A DNA stretch of 64,000 bases from Girardinichthys multiradiatus (taxonomy: Eukaryota > Chordata > Actinopteri > Cyprinodontiformes > Goodeidae): the NCBI RefSeq assembly GCF_021462225.1, contig NC_061804.1, positions 1,612,001 through 1,676,000 of the forward strand, in the 5' to 3' direction. Numbering within the stretch: the stretch's first letter is position 1; every line of letters starts with the position of its first letter. Shown here piece by piece: positions 56,901-63,870 of this stretch. The notes beneath the pieces were generated by a model. The model ran no database searches. It had not been told where the DNA came from and saw nothing but the letters and a program-made list of their open reading frames with translations. Made by a program: the position numbers and the translations under genes.

Positions 56901-58814
56901 ACAGTACAACTGCTGGATTTCCTTTAGGAATAAAAGAAAACGGAGCAAAACTTAGGCTCCATCTTTACGGCTTCACAGCTCATTGCTTCACGCCGTTGCG
57001 GTTGCTAGGCGACAGACGTTACGTTGAAATAAAGGCGGGAAATGCTGGTGAAGGCTAGACCGTCCAGATTCACAGATGGCCTCTCCAGCCTTCGCGGTCT
57101 TTGCAGCCACCAAAGACCCCGGCATTCGTCGATCGGGTCCTTCAAAGGATGCAGCCTCTGAATTTGGACACAGACTTTTTCTTGTTTTGGAGGGTTCTAT
57201 CTGTGTACCAAATTTCACGTCTACATCATGCCGCTTGTCTTCACTCAGTTTAGGGGGCGCTGTAGAGCAGTTGCCCATGTCCCTTGTTAACTGCATTAAA
57301 ATGCAAAAAATTTACTAGACAATTTTGTGCAAAGTTTGGTAAGTTTTCATATTTTTCAGAGAAGAATAATAAGAAACACAAATGTGCTGCGAAGGCCTAA
57401 TAAACCAGATACTGTAATGAGGTTAATCTGAAGTCAGATGAGCAGACACACACACAAACAAACAGCAGAAGCAGTAAGAGAATAAAAATACAAAAATAAG
57501 CTTAGACCATAAATGCATCTTTGGAAATATTTCAATCATTTAACTTAAGATGATGAGAAAATATGAATTGTATCTCAGGCTACAAATCCAAATGCACCCA
57601 GAGGGACAAAAAAGCTTAATATTTGGAGACTTGTTCTGTGGTCTGGAACTAGAACTGAAGTGACCATGGTGACCATCGTTACATTTGGACAAAAAAATGT
57701 GAGGCTTCCAATCTTGAGAACGTCATCTCAAGTCTGAAGTACAGGGGTGGCAGCATCATGATGTGGGAGTGTCCTGCTGAAGAGGAAACTGGTGGTCTTC
57801 TCAAAATAGATGGCATCATGAGGAAGAACATTTTTCAGAAATATTGAAGCAACATTACAAGACATCAGCCAGAAAGTTAAAGCTTTGACACAAATTGGTC
57901 GTCCAAATGGACAATGTCCCTCAGCACACCACCAGTCAATGTTCTGGAGTGGCCATCACAACGTCCTGATCTCAGTCCTATAGAAAATGACTGGGCAAAG
58001 CTAAGGTGTGTGAGAACAAGGAGCCCCACAAACCTGACCCAGTTACATTGATTCTGTCAGGAGGATTGGGCCAAGATTCCAGCAAGCTGTGGTGAGAAGC
58101 TTGTGGAAGAAAACCCAAAACATTTGATCCAAGTCAGACACTTTAAAGGACGATTCTAATAAATACTGAGGAGATGGATAGAAACTTCTGAATTTATTCT
58201 GATTGAATGTCAGACTGAGAGGGACATAATTCTGTGTCTTCTTGGATGTAAATGTTTGGTTTCAGCTGTTGTTGGGATACCTGATAATTCAGTTGTTTAT
58301 GCTAAAGTCACGTTCAAAAGGCGCCATTGAAGACTGTGAGCTGTTGGTCTGTTTTCTGTCCTCAGGTAGAACCCGGTGCTGTCTGCAGAGAGGAAACATC
58401 TTCAACACGGAGGTGACCATCATCAACACTCCAGGATTCTCAAGAACATCCAACCCTGAGGGGAGGAAGGAGATCTTCAGATGCATCAACCTGTCGACCC
58501 CAGCAACCCACGCCATCCTGCTGGTCATCAGACTGAGGTTCATCACTACAGATGTTGAAGAAACAGTGAAGCAGATGGAGGAGATGTTTGGGGAAAATGT
58601 CTGGAGCCGCACCATGATCCTCTTCACCCACCAGGACCAGGCTGAACCAGACATCCAGAGACATCTGCAGCAATGTAAAGCTGAGTTGAAGGAGCTTTTC
58701 TTTAAAGGAGTTGATACATATCAGGTCCTCAATAACAACCCTGGCCACAAAGATTCCCAGCAGGTCTGGGATCTCCTGCATAAGGTCGCAAAACTGCTGA
58801 GTAAACTTAAGTAA
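35988..58814 (+). CDS. Chimeric gene: unknown domain fused to degenerate GIMAP/AIG1 GTPase, 514 aa
   Basis: Six coding exons join in frame: 35988-36455, 36837-37042, 37240-37354, 37912-38098, 38432-38551, 58366-58814. All have GT/AG ends, with phases 0,2,0,1,1, giving 515 codons. Residues 1-325 form a domain I cannot name, with [20 protein letters not shown] (50-69), [63 protein letters not shown] and [15 protein letters not shown]. Residues 326-514 are GIMAP-like: [20 protein letters not shown] (331-350), IINTPGF (384-390), ILLVIRL, ILFTHQD (450-456). GIMAPs are immune-associated GTPases of lymphocytes and fish immune tissue (family knowledge). Here the P-loop has D340 where GKS needs Gly, and the G3 Asp is N386, so GTP binding is doubtful. 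The start at 35988 is chosen because homology to the paralogue at 61677 is in frame only from this ATG. The last intron is 19.8 kb of transposons. Confidence 0.75.
37505..37760 (+). pseudogene. Broken duplicate of the P-loop exon region
   Basis: The segment from CACTAGGGGGCTCCACTCAA through TGTTTACTCTGTGTTCCAG and the first bases of the P-loop exon matches 38,180-38,455. In this first copy the exon runs only to CCAACTGGTTCT and then dissolves into a GGAT microsatellite. The second copy carries the intact exon. The P-loop exon was thus tandemly duplicated together with its upstream intron, and the upstream copy was lost. Confidence 0.8.
37769..37822 (+). repeat. GGAT/GGTT microsatellite
   Basis: Imperfect run of GGAT units (TGGATGGATGGATGGATGAG and on) at the break of the duplicated P-loop exon. 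A smaller ATGG run lies at 36,600-36,620. Confidence 0.85.
39195..39800 (+). pseudogene. L1 ORF1 (RNA-binding protein) remnant
   Basis: Reads [20 protein letters not shown], then [20 protein letters not shown] and, in other frames, [20 protein letters not shown]. These match the coiled-coil end and RRM/C-terminal segments of L1 ORF1p. Several stops and frameshifts occur. Confidence 0.8.
40029..41638 (-). mobile_element. Tc1-like element, copy 1 (intact structure, 1610 bp)
   Basis: Flanked by TA (40027-40028 and 41639-41640). Terminal inverted repeats of about 200 bp start CAGRTCCTTCTCAAAATATT and end near ACAAAATTAGCATAT. The length of 1610 bp is identical to copy 2 at 49022-50631. It is inserted in the endonuclease region of the L1. 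The transposase is on the minus strand. The left end has a G-to-A change (CAGATCC instead of CAGGTCC). Confidence 0.95.
40306..41310 (-). CDS. Tc1-like transposase, 334 aa, full length
   Basis: DDE transposase that cuts and pastes its own element at TA sites. N-terminal paired [19 protein letters not shown] and [16 protein letters not shown] (residues 29-44), then a GRK-rich linker. Catalytic triad: D148 (VLFSDESKF), D238 ([11 protein letters not shown]) and E273 ([13 protein letters not shown]), with 34 residues between the last two, i.e. DD34E. The frame is complete from MDKTADL to FPTKY with no stop. It is about 97% identical to the copy at 49350, differing at 11 or so residues. Whether it is active cannot be judged; DLNPIEN is intact here but altered in copy 2. 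Confidence 0.95.
   Translation of the reverse strand: MDKTADLTAVQKATIDTLKQEGKTQKDISERIGCSQSAVSRHLSGKSVGRKKCGRKRCTMRRGDRTLRKIVEKGRFQTLGDLRKQWTESGVETSMCTVYRRVQEMGYRCRIPQVKPLLNQKQRQKRLTWATEKQHWTVAQRSKVLFSDESKFCMSFGNQGARVWRKTGEKEMPKCQKSSVKYPQSVMVWGAVSAAGVGPLCFIKGRVNAASYQEILEHFMLPSAEKLYGDEDFIFQHDLAPAHSAKTTGKWFTDHGITVLNWPANSPDLNPIENLWDIVKRTLRDSRPNTLDELKAAIEASWASIRPQQCHRLIASMPRRIEAVISAKGFPTKY
41650..42480 (+). pseudogene. L1 ORF2 endonuclease remnant
   Basis: Near 41,700-42,010 reads of [12 protein letters not shown] text and, in the next frame, [20 protein letters not shown], which carries the SDH motif of AP-type endonucleases. Frames are broken. Confidence 0.75.
42487..45826 (-). mobile_element. 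L2/CR1-group LINE, nearly complete, inserted in the L1
   Basis: Minus-oriented. Its 3' tail on the plus strand reads GAATCAGAATCAGAAAAGC, then TTTATTGCCAAGTACG, the short simple tail typical of fish L2/CR1-type elements, with no poly(A). The 5' end lies near 45,826, where L1 text resumes with [23 protein letters not shown] sequence (CAGT common to both borders, a possible 4-bp duplication). It is younger than the L1 because it splits it. Confidence 0.8.
42811..45693 (-). CDS. L2/CR1-group ORF2: endonuclease and reverse transcriptase, 960-codon frame
   Basis: LINE polyprotein for target-primed reverse transcription. Endonuclease marks: [18 protein letters not shown] start ([19 protein letters not shown]), [26 protein letters not shown]. 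Reverse transcriptase marks: PGPDSVSP-like ([16 protein letters not shown]), [44 protein letters not shown], and the catalytic [11 protein letters not shown]. The C-terminus runs to [25 protein letters not shown] text and stops. The frame is open over 960 codons, so the copy is young. The true N-terminus seems to lie in the adjoining frame of 45515-45829 (starting [10 protein letters not shown]), which overlaps this one, so a frameshift near 45,600 separates the two. Residues before [11 protein letters not shown] are probably not native. Confidence 0.88.
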   Translation of the reverse strand: MSYFQLFYLLLWNIWTFWLKVPLTFVHAVKRRKRGKRAGVLVRLRQRGLRTPLPGIFLSNVRSLPNKMEELQLLLGKNRDFYSSAVLCFTETWLCGLIPDSVLQLAGFQLYRADRDTELSGKAKGGGICFYLNSGWCNDVTVIQQHCSPDLESFILNCKPFYSPREFASFILVGVYILPQANVQVAQRMLADQILSVERTNLDSLVIVVGDFNKGNLTHELPKYRQFIKCPTREDNILDHCYTTIRDAYHAVPPAALGQSDHIMVHLIPAYRQKLKLCKPVVRTTRKWSSEAVENLQACLGCTDWDVFRTTTNSLDEYTEAVTSYISFCEDSCVPSCTRVSYNNDKPWFTAKLRRLRLDKEKAFRSGDKDIYREAKYKFGKAVKEAKRLYSEKLQNQFSANDSASVWKGLKQITNYKPKAPHSINDRRLANDLNEFYCRFERQRDSPATISHDAPQQLQPQSTTPTSPTSRGALAPPTPTLKFPPTSPLPTPRTALSLQERDVNKLFRRQNPRKAAGPDSVSPASLKHCADQLSPVFTDIFNTSLETCHVPACFKSSTIVPVPKKPRTTGLNDFRPVALTSVVMKSFERLVLSHLKDITDPLLDPLQFAYRANRSVDDAVNLALHFILRHLDSTGSYARILFVDFSSAFNTIVPVLLQEKLSQLSVPDSTCRWITDFLSDRKQRVRLGKNVSDSLTISTGSPQGCVLSSLLFSLYTNSCTSSHQSVKLLKFADDTTLIGLISDGDESAYRWEVDHLLDWCSQNNLELNALKTVEMVVNFRQNPAPPAPITLCDSTIDTVESFRFLGTIISQDLKWEPNISSLIKKAQQRMFFLRQLKKFNLPKTMMVHFYTAIIESILTSSITIWYAAATAKDKGRLQRVIRSAEKVIGCSLLSLQELYTSRTLKRAGKILADPSHPGHRLFETLPSGRRLWSIRTKTSRHKNSFFPSATSLVNKAQKPP
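45515..45829 (-). pseudogene. Likely 5' part of the L2 ORF, out of frame
   Basis: A frame with a hydrophobic start ([11 protein letters not shown]) followed by [20 protein letters not shown] runs to the point where the 960-codon frame takes over at [10 protein letters not shown] single small indel between about 45,580 and 45,630 would explain the break. Confidence 0.5.
45830..47700 (+). pseudogene. L1 ORF2 reverse transcriptase and C-terminal remnant
   Basis: Segments in changing frames: [40 protein letters not shown] and [16 protein letters not shown] (around 46,150), [12 protein letters not shown] (46,540, the FADD catalytic motif), [25 protein letters not shown], then [20 protein letters not shown] and [20 protein letters not shown]. 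This is the order of an L1-clade ORF2. Stops and frameshifts are many, for example after IIP at 45,961. Confidence 0.88.
48540..48912 (+). repeat. End of a non-autonomous Tc1-type element
   Basis: CAATAAATTTCATTCAACTTC, then TTGTGTCCCACTTGTTGTTG, ending with GGGGGCTGAATACTTTCACA and AGGCGCTGTA. This is the 3'-terminal text of a common teleost Tc1-group repeat. The other end is not found nearby. Confidence 0.6.
49022..50631 (+). mobile_element. Tc1-like element, copy 2 (intact structure, 1610 bp)
   Basis: Flanked by TA (49020-49021 and 50632-50633). Terminal inverted repeats of about 200 bp match those of copy 1 almost base for base, and the length is the same. It is in the opposite orientation, 7.4 kb downstream, outside the L1. 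The flanking sequence is AT-rich (CAATTCAACTCCAATTTAAACA on the left). Confidence 0.95.
49350..50354 (+). CDS. Tc1-like transposase, 334 aa, full length
   Basis: Same protein as 40306-41310: paired HTH, GRK-rich linker, D148, D238, E273 in DD34E spacing, ending KGFPTKY. Differences from copy 1 include D2G, Q25L, M60T, M95R, C96A, Y99H, Q122K, A130T, R141W, P271L and A300T. P271L falls in the usual DLNPIEN block next to the catalytic glutamate and may weaken activity. No stop or frameshift. Confidence 0.95.
   Translation: MGKTADLTAVQKATIDTLKQEGKTLKDISERIGCSQSAVSRHLSGKSVGRKKCGRKRCTTRRGDRTLRKIVEKGRFQTLGDLRKQWTESGVETSRATVHRRVQEMGYRCRIPQVKPLLNQKKRQKRLTWTTEKQHWTVAQWSKVLFSDESKFCMSFGNQGARVWRKTGEKEMPKCQKSSVKYPQSVMVWGAVSAAGVGPLCFIKGRVNAASYQEILEHFMLPSAEKLYGDEDFIFQHDLAPAHSAKTTGKWFTDHGITVLNWPANSPDLNLIENLWDIVKRTLRDSRPNTLDELKAAIETSWASIRPQQCHRLIASMPRRIEAVISAKGFPTKY
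50640..52498 (-). mobile_element. Endogenous retrovirus remnant (minus strand)
   Basis: The only recognisable part is the integrase end at 51450-52169. Downstream of it on the minus strand (51,450 to 50,640), short frames remain that could be envelope or accessory debris, and upstream text (52,170-52,498) may be older pol/gag; neither is identified. No flanking LTR pair can be assigned with confidence. Tc1 copy 2 abuts its low-coordinate side. Confidence 0.55.
51450..52169 (-). pseudogene. Retroviral integrase, C-terminal part
   Basis: An open 239-codon frame reads the end of the integrase core, [14 protein letters not shown] (residues 36-48), with E45 as the last catalytic residue, followed by [11 protein letters not shown] and GLTPQELLT, then the C-terminal domain [20 protein letters not shown] (about 159-178). 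Gamma/epsilon-type retroviral integrases have this layout. The zinc-binding domain and the first two catalytic aspartates are missing, so it is not functional. Confidence 0.82.
52499..52930. mobile_element. 430-bp element with about 22-32 bp terminal inverted repeats
   Basis: GCTTATGTTAGTCCCAGCCC (from 52509) is mirrored by GGTTGGGACTAACATAAGC (ending 52920). Weaker pairing extends to about 52499 and 52930. The interior is AT-rich, without coding capacity. A TA-targeting Tc1 element begins two bases after its right end. Confidence 0.65.
52933..54493 (-). mobile_element. Tc1-like element, unsplit copy (1561 bp)
   Basis: Flanked by TA (52931-52932 and 54494-54495). Termini: CACTGCTCCAAAAAATAAAG and its inverse TTTATTTTTTTCAGCAGTG. 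Same family as the split element at 14053-17775 and distinct from the 40/49-kb pair. Confidence 0.93.
53189..54243 (-). pseudogene. Tc1-like transposase with one frameshift
   Basis: The N-terminal frame (54243 to 53575) carries the HTH region, [20 protein letters not shown] and [10 protein letters not shown] (the first catalytic aspartate reads N). The C-terminal frame (53620 to 53189) carries [15 protein letters not shown] and [15 protein letters not shown]. The frames switch at about 53,600, where this copy has two extra bases (CATGGAGAAAGAAATG) compared with the 14.7-kb copy (CATGGAAAGAAATG). Confidence 0.88.
54496..55960. other. Intronic interspersed DNA, possible LTR-like block
   Basis: No supported gene. 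From about 54,900 to 55,320 there is an LTR-like order: CTTTTAAAAACC (TATA-like, about 55,051), downstream CT-rich text, then AATAAATAATATTTAATTAA and AATAAAC-type signals. Ends and target duplication were not found, so the call is weak. Confidence 0.3.
55960..56660 (+). pseudogene. LINE (CR1/L2-group) reverse transcriptase fragment
   Basis: Frames at 56,129-56,341 and 56,115-56,729 together read [72 protein letters not shown] and [13 protein letters not shown]. This is the end of a reverse transcriptase and the thumb that follows it, with one frameshift. The catalytic ADD is SDD. It is a different family from the 42-45 kb LINE. Confidence 0.75.
57060..57405. repeat. Short relative of the 34-kb unclassified repeat
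   Basis: Carries GTGTACCAAATTTCACG and TTAGGGGGCGCTGTAGAG, then ends AGAATAATAAGAAAC...GCTGCGAAGGCCTAATAA, the same ending as the repeat at 33,975-35,215. No coding capacity. Confidence 0.5.
57600..58190 (+). pseudogene. Tc1-like transposase remnant
   Basis: Frames near 57,730-58,000 read [17 protein letters not shown] text (AGTACAGGGGTGGCAGCATC), then, near 57,900-57,990, [20 protein letters not shown] residues. These are the blocks around the second and third catalytic residues of Tc1 transposases. Numerous stops. It ends just before the last exon of the chimeric gene. Confidence 0.7.
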
Positions 58815-59439
58815 ATTCTAAAGTATGCAGTGAAGCCTTCATATCAGGACGCTCTTACTTTGTTTTTCCTCTACTTCTTCTACTACTTAAAAGCATTGCT
58901 CACGTCACATCCTCTTCCTGATTTTAGTTTGCTGGGACACGGCATGCATTCCCATTGCAAGGGAACCGCTCCAGGGTCCGGATAAACCGTGCCGAGACCA
59001 GCAGTTGTAACTGTGCCAGCGTATGGTTCTCTGGTCCGTTTCAGGGTCCGGGATGGGTTTACAGTGGTGTGGTCAGACTGCATAATACATGAATGTTCTA
59101 TCAAGCAGTCCAATGAGTCAGGGGTGGACTGGGACTGAAAAGCAGAACTGGACTTCTTCTTTCGTCCTCTTCTCCAATGGACCAACCCGATGCTGGTCCT
59201 CCAGTCCACTGGTGACAAACAGAACATCCTCTCAGCATGTCAGTGCCAGGTTTACAGTTCAACACTTTCTGTTGAAACAGGAGCTTAAAATGTTTTCATC
59301 CTGACACCTTCCTGCTGTCCCTCAGCATCTGTCCTGCAGCTTTTCATCATCGTTTCATCATCGTTAGAATAAATAAGACTCAAGAAATAAATGTTGGGTC
59401 ATTATCACCACATGTAGGCACATTTTAATATCTTTGTTA

Positions 59440-60300
59440 CTTGACCATGGAACATGGAGCTTTTTTTGGCCTTCTGCTGTTGCAAACGTGGAGATCAGGT
59501 GTTCCAATCTCTTCCATGGCCACGGGTGTATAAAGTCAACCACCTAGGCCTGCAGATTGTTTCTACAAACATTTGTGAAAGGATGGGCTGCTCATGGGAA
59601 TTCCAGCGAGGTATTGTGATAGGATGCCAGATGTGCAATAAGTCAAGTTGTGAAATGTCCTTGCTCCTACATATTCCGCTGTCAGTGTTAAAAGAAAATG
59701 GAAGCGATTGGGAATGACAGCAACTCTTCCACGAAGCAGTTGGCTACTGTATGTAAACTGATGGTGGCGGGGCAGCGGAAGCTGACCTGCATAGTGCGCA
59801 GAGGTCAACTTTCTGCAGAGTCACTTGCTATAGACCTCCAAACTTCATTTGGCCTTCAGATTAGCTCAAGAACAGTGTGTAGATGGCTTCATGGACAGGG
59901 TTTCCATGGCTGAGCAGCTGCATCCAAGCCATACATCATCCAGTGCAAAGCGTCAGATACAGAGGTGTAAAGCCTGACGCCACTGGAGCAGTGGAGGCGT
60001 GTTCTCCATCTGGCAATCTGATGGATGAGTCTGGGTTTGGTGGTTCCCTAGAGAACGGTACATGTCTGACTGTAGTGTAAAGTTTGGTAGAGGGAGCATT
60101 ATGCTGTGGGGTTGTTTTTCAGGAGCTGGGCTTGGTCCCTTGGTTCCAGTGAAAGGAACTCTTAATGCTTCAGTAGACCAAGAGATTTTGAACAACTCCA
60201 TGCTCCCAGCTTTATGGGAACAGTTTGGAGATGGCCCCTTCATATTCCAACATGACAGATGTTGTGGAAAAATTTCCATTTACCAAGAGAAGAGAGCAGA
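59440..60300 (+). pseudogene. Tc1-like transposase remnant
   Basis: HTH-like text near 59,700-59,910 (QTSFGLQISSRTVCRWLHGQ) is followed at 60,062-60,270 by FGRGSIMLWGCFSGAGLGPL and LNASVDQEILNNSML, then FGDGPFIFQHD, the second catalytic aspartate. The C-terminal third with the glutamate is missing; the sequence leaves the family at about 60,265. Confidence 0.75.
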
Positions 60301-60998
60301 GATCGTCACTCAAGTCAGCTTTATTGATTACCAAGCGCATGGGAGAGCAGTCAGACAGCGCCCATTTCTGCAATAAAATGTTTTTAGTGGTTTGATGTAA
60401 TATTCTAATCTTAAATGACGTGCTTTCATTGGCTGGAAGCAGAAAATCATCCTAATTAACAGAAACAAAGGCTTGAAAACATCAGTCCATGGAGTTAATC
60501 TGTATAATTGTTACTGGAATAAATGAGCTGTTCAGTAATAATCTCATTTATTTGAATGTGACTGTATTTACACACAGCTAGACCTTTATGTACAGGATAA
60601 ATGCACCTGACATTTAAAACAGCGATGTGTAAACTATGAGAGCGACTGTACTGTGGCAATCCAAACAGGTCCAGGTTTTATGACTGACAAACATCTACCT
60701 GCTGTTCCTGAAACCTGGAGCTGAAGCATCACAGGTTTGTTCAGCAGGACAGCTGATCCTGACATCGAGCTCAGGTTTCCTCTTGTCCACAGAGGCAGAA
60801 CCACAGAAGAAGAAAGAGGACGCAGTGAGCAGCTGGAAGAAAGAAATACCATCAGAAAAGCCTCAGTATAGTCGAGTTAAAGTCAGCTGAGACTGAAACT
60901 TCTACAGATCCCATACTTCCCATCATGCACTCTGTCATAACATCCTGTACTGTGTAACATTAGTGAGTCTTTATTTCCTACCTGATTTTGTCTATGAG
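60300..60998. other. Spacer, no gene recognised
   Basis: A plus-strand stretch near 60,740-60,880 (LRFPLVHRGRTTEEE-like) and a minus frame at 60,634-60,852 have no family resemblance. Nothing certain. Confidence 0.35.
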
Positions 60999-61291
60999 TG
61001 TTGGATGGGTGCAAAAACTTGTTATCACTCATGTAAAAACTTTGTGTTGCAAGGCACCTGCACTATGCCTTCCTCCCTGTGTGTGTGAGATCATTGTTAT
61101 CTCTGTGTGAACCAGCCTCCTTTCTGTCTCACACACACACACCCTGTCTGAACTGTCTGTTGAATTGTGTATATAAATAAAGAGATAGGGTGTCAAAACT
61201 TTGTAGTTTCACTGCAAAGTGGGCTACCCTTGCTGCAAGTAACTCTGACTGTATCGTTCTTACCTCTGAGTTGACTAAATAATACCTAACA
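60999..61291 (+). mobile_element. Solo LTR with 5-bp target duplication
   Basis: Begins TGTTGGATGG and ends ACCTAACA (TGTT...AACA ends), flanked on both sides by ATGAG (60994-60998 and 61292-61296). Inside lies GTATATAAATAAAGAG, a TATA/poly(A)-like block, at about 61,170. The 293-bp length, TG/CA ends and a 5-bp duplication fit a solo LTR left by recombination of an LTR retrotransposon or retrovirus. No internal part remains. Confidence 0.85.
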
Positions 61292-61575
61292 ATGAGAAAC
61301 TTCTCTGAAGCTGGTCTGCTACAAGGACTAGAATGAAAACGAGAGAGAAAGCACCCAAAGTCTGGAGAACTGCTGATCAGAACCAGGTCCAAAGATCAGA
61401 AGAACCTTTGGGTTACTACCATTGATTATTACCAATGAAAGCTGGATCAATAGACTATTTCACTCTGAATAACTGCTCCTCATTTACAGAAGTGAACCGT
61501 TAATGATTATCTAGCTTCAGTCACAGGGTGGAGATTTGTACAGTTAACCTGCATGTTGTAAAGACTTATCTGCAG

Positions 61576-63236
61576 ATAACAACGGACCCATCTGTCCTGT
61601 GTGAGGCTGTCAGACAGAACAGATCTGTTCTCTCTGAAACGGCACCAACATTTAGAACATTCTGCAGCATTGGACCATGCAGAGACGAACTAACAGGAGA
61701 GGATACACAGAATATTTTGTTAAAGACAAACATCTGAAGCTAAACAATCTGAAACTGGAAGCTGAAAGGTTTGTATGGGGTAAAAACACTGTCAAAAACA
61801 ATGTGTATGTAAAGATTGAAATGTGTGTATGTTAGTCAATAGTTGTGCATAAGTAAAATCCAAAAGAGGTTTTGTATATTTTCTCTATAAGAATACAAAA
61901 TAAAATGTTACAGCTTCAAGAAATTACAAACACAAAGTTCAAGTTTACAGTTGTGGTTTATTCTTTATGAATACAATATGCTATAACAGTTTATGAATAC
62001 GATTTATTTTCTATGAGAATACGAATTTACATCAGAGACTTGGTGTCACGTGATCTGAGGCTCAGAATATAGTGGGTGGAGTTATACAATGATGTACAGT
62101 AGGTGGCGCTATGCACCTCTGAGTTTGTTGCGAACCGCCAGCAGAAGAAGAAGCAGCAGCACTAGCGTCAAGATGACGGACCAAGAAACTATGGGACAAA
62201 GCCAGGTAATGTTAAAAAGTTTATATATGTCTTAATGTCGTTAATATATGCTCTTGGTCCGTCATCTTGGCGCTAGTGCTGCTTCTTCTTCTTCTGCTGG
62301 CGGTACGCAACAAACTCAGAGGTGCATAGCGCCACCTACTGTACATCATTCTATAACTCCACCCACTATATTCTATGTTTTAGTTTTGTATTTCATAAAA
62401 ATAAGAACAATGCTTTATTTATAATACTCTTGGTTTCCTCCCTATCCCCCCTCTGTTCCTAATATTCCTTTTAGACTGAATTATCTCCCATTCCGGCGCT
62501 ACGTTTACTGGCGGTAAGGAGTGTGACAGCGCATGCGCGACACAAATCGACTAACTGTGCTCCACTAACCAGCCTGAGATCACGTGACACCAAGTCTCTG
62601 ATATAAATTCATATTCTCATAGAAAATAAATCGTATTCACAAACTGTTATAGCATATTGTATTCATAAAGAATAAACCACAACTGTAAACTTAAACTTTG
62701 TGTTTGTAATTTCTTGAAGCTGTCACATTTTATTTTGTATTCTTATAGAGAAAATATACAATACCTCTTTTGGATTTTACTTATGCACAACTATTGACTA
62801 ATATGCACACATTTCCATCTTTATATACACATTGTTTTTGACAGCGTTCTTACCCCATAGGTTTGGTTTAGAAAACAGATACCTCCGCACAGAAAACATT
62901 CCAGAATATCCTAAACCAGAGTTCCACACGAGTCTTCTGAAACATGAAACTACAGGATCAGCATTAGGTGGGATCAGGAATGATGGAGGCTTCAGGAATC
63001 CATACGGAGGACCCCTGATATGGTGGAGTCTGGCTGTGGGACCAGAAGAGTTGAAGGATGCAGAGGTGAGGCTCGTGGAGAAGACTTTCCCAGATCGGAT
63101 GGAGGTGGAAGATCCTGAGCAGCAGAGCTTCCTGTGGAGGTTTGCCACCTCTCCAGCCTTCGTGGAAACATCCCGGCTGGGCACGTACCGCTTCACCTTC
63201 CCACTGGAGGAGGTTTTGACAGCCTACAGAGACCAG
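61576..63236 (+). pseudogene. Tandem paralogue of the chimeric gene: first coding exon, split by a foldback element
   Basis: The acceptor TTATCTGCAG ends at 61575 and the exon start ATAACAACGGACCCATCTG matches that of copy 1 (35880). The ATG at 61677 opens MQRRTNRRGYTEYFVKDKHL, aligned with copy 1 residues 1-20. At 61773 a 1086-bp element enters. The exon resumes at 62866 and continues through [13 protein letters not shown] to the donor GACCAG|GTAAGA after 63236. Removing the element and one copy of its target duplication keeps the frame, so the pre-insertion exon was intact. The unit domain is the unnamed N-terminal domain; the GIMAP part, if present, lies beyond the window. As it stands the exon cannot encode the domain unless the insert is spliced out. 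Splice signals (AG at 62859-62860, just before GTTTGG) cannot be excluded. Confidence 0.8.
61774..62859. mobile_element. Foldback (long inverted repeat) element, 1086 bp, with nested palindrome
   Basis: Ends TATGGGGTAA...TTACCCCATA, with target duplication GGTTTG at 61768-61773 and 62860-62865. Arms of about 290 bp (61774-62065 and about 62570-62859) are nearly exact reverse complements. A second inverted repeat lies inside: 62066-62192 against 62257-62374. It carries GGTGGCGCTATGCACCTC and GCAGAAGAAGAAGCAGC. No transposase. A short exon-like piece (ATGACGGACCAAG...AGCCAG|GTAATG, 62173-62206) sits at the centre. Confidence 0.92.
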
Positions 63237-63671
63237 GTAAGATCTCTCCGCGGGTCAAACTGAGGAATCAGGTTTTCCTGCAGGTGCAGGTCTGAGTTAG
63301 GAGGGTGAAAAAAACATATTATTTAGCTGTTTTCCAAACTGACATTCTGGTATAATAAAGAGGCTCCATGATATCGGGAAAATATGACATTGCAAAACTA
63401 TTTTATTATTATTTTATTGCTTCCTACAAATGTAGAAACTGAAAGACAACATCTATATATTGAAAGTATTGGGCATTAATTGACATGATAGGATTAAAGA
63501 TGCGATAAAAGACATTCGTGACACAAAATAAACATATTTTGATGTTAAATTTTGCAAGGCCAAAGTCGTCCCATAATGAGGTCAAAGGGGAAGTCTCCGA
63601 TCATTCATTGTGTGAACATCAATGATAAACGGTTCGGGTAGAAGCCAAGTTACGTTAAAAACAGCGTTAAT
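63237..63671. other. Intron-like AT-rich sequence after the paralogue exon
   Basis: Begins with the donor GTAAGATC. The first 30 bases still resemble the copy 1 intron, then similarity fades. No further exon of the paralogue is recognised before the window ends. Confidence 0.5.
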
Positions 63672-63870
63672 ATGGAGAAACGGTGCATTGCTGCTGGTGG
63701 CAGCAACACTACGACAACAACCCATAGTCTGCACTACTTTCCTGAAGGGAAGAGGATCAGAGCTGCCTGGATCAGAGCTGGAAAACTGAGGAGGAACAGA
63801 TGGGCTGGTCCCACCAAACACAGCCAGGTGTGATCAGAGGACTTCTCAGTAAACTGCTTCAAACAAGAAA
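63672..63870 (+). pseudogene. THAP-domain fragment, zinc ligands lost
   Basis: From ATG 63672 the frame reads MEKRCIAAGGSNTTTTHSLH, YFPEGKRIRAAWIRAG, then RWAGPTKHSQV, a stop (TGA 63831-63833), then SEDFSVNCF. THAP domains are C2CH zinc-dependent DNA-binding modules found in P-element-like transposases and host regulators. Here the first Cys is present, the second is Gly (AAGG), the third is the stop, and the His is Asp. The AVPTIF-type end is also missing. It is a dead fragment, possibly of a transposon. Confidence 0.75.

Noticed and set aside
58242..58365. Extra N-terminal coding sequence before the last GIMAP exon
   Set aside because: The stretch before 58366 is open by chance. It ends in a pyrimidine-rich acceptor (TTTTCTGTCCTCAG) and the phase-1 join from 38551 gives a continuous GIMAP domain.
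60634..60852. Small gene downstream of the chimeric gene
   Set aside because: Frames on both strands lack recognisable motifs, start context and splice support.
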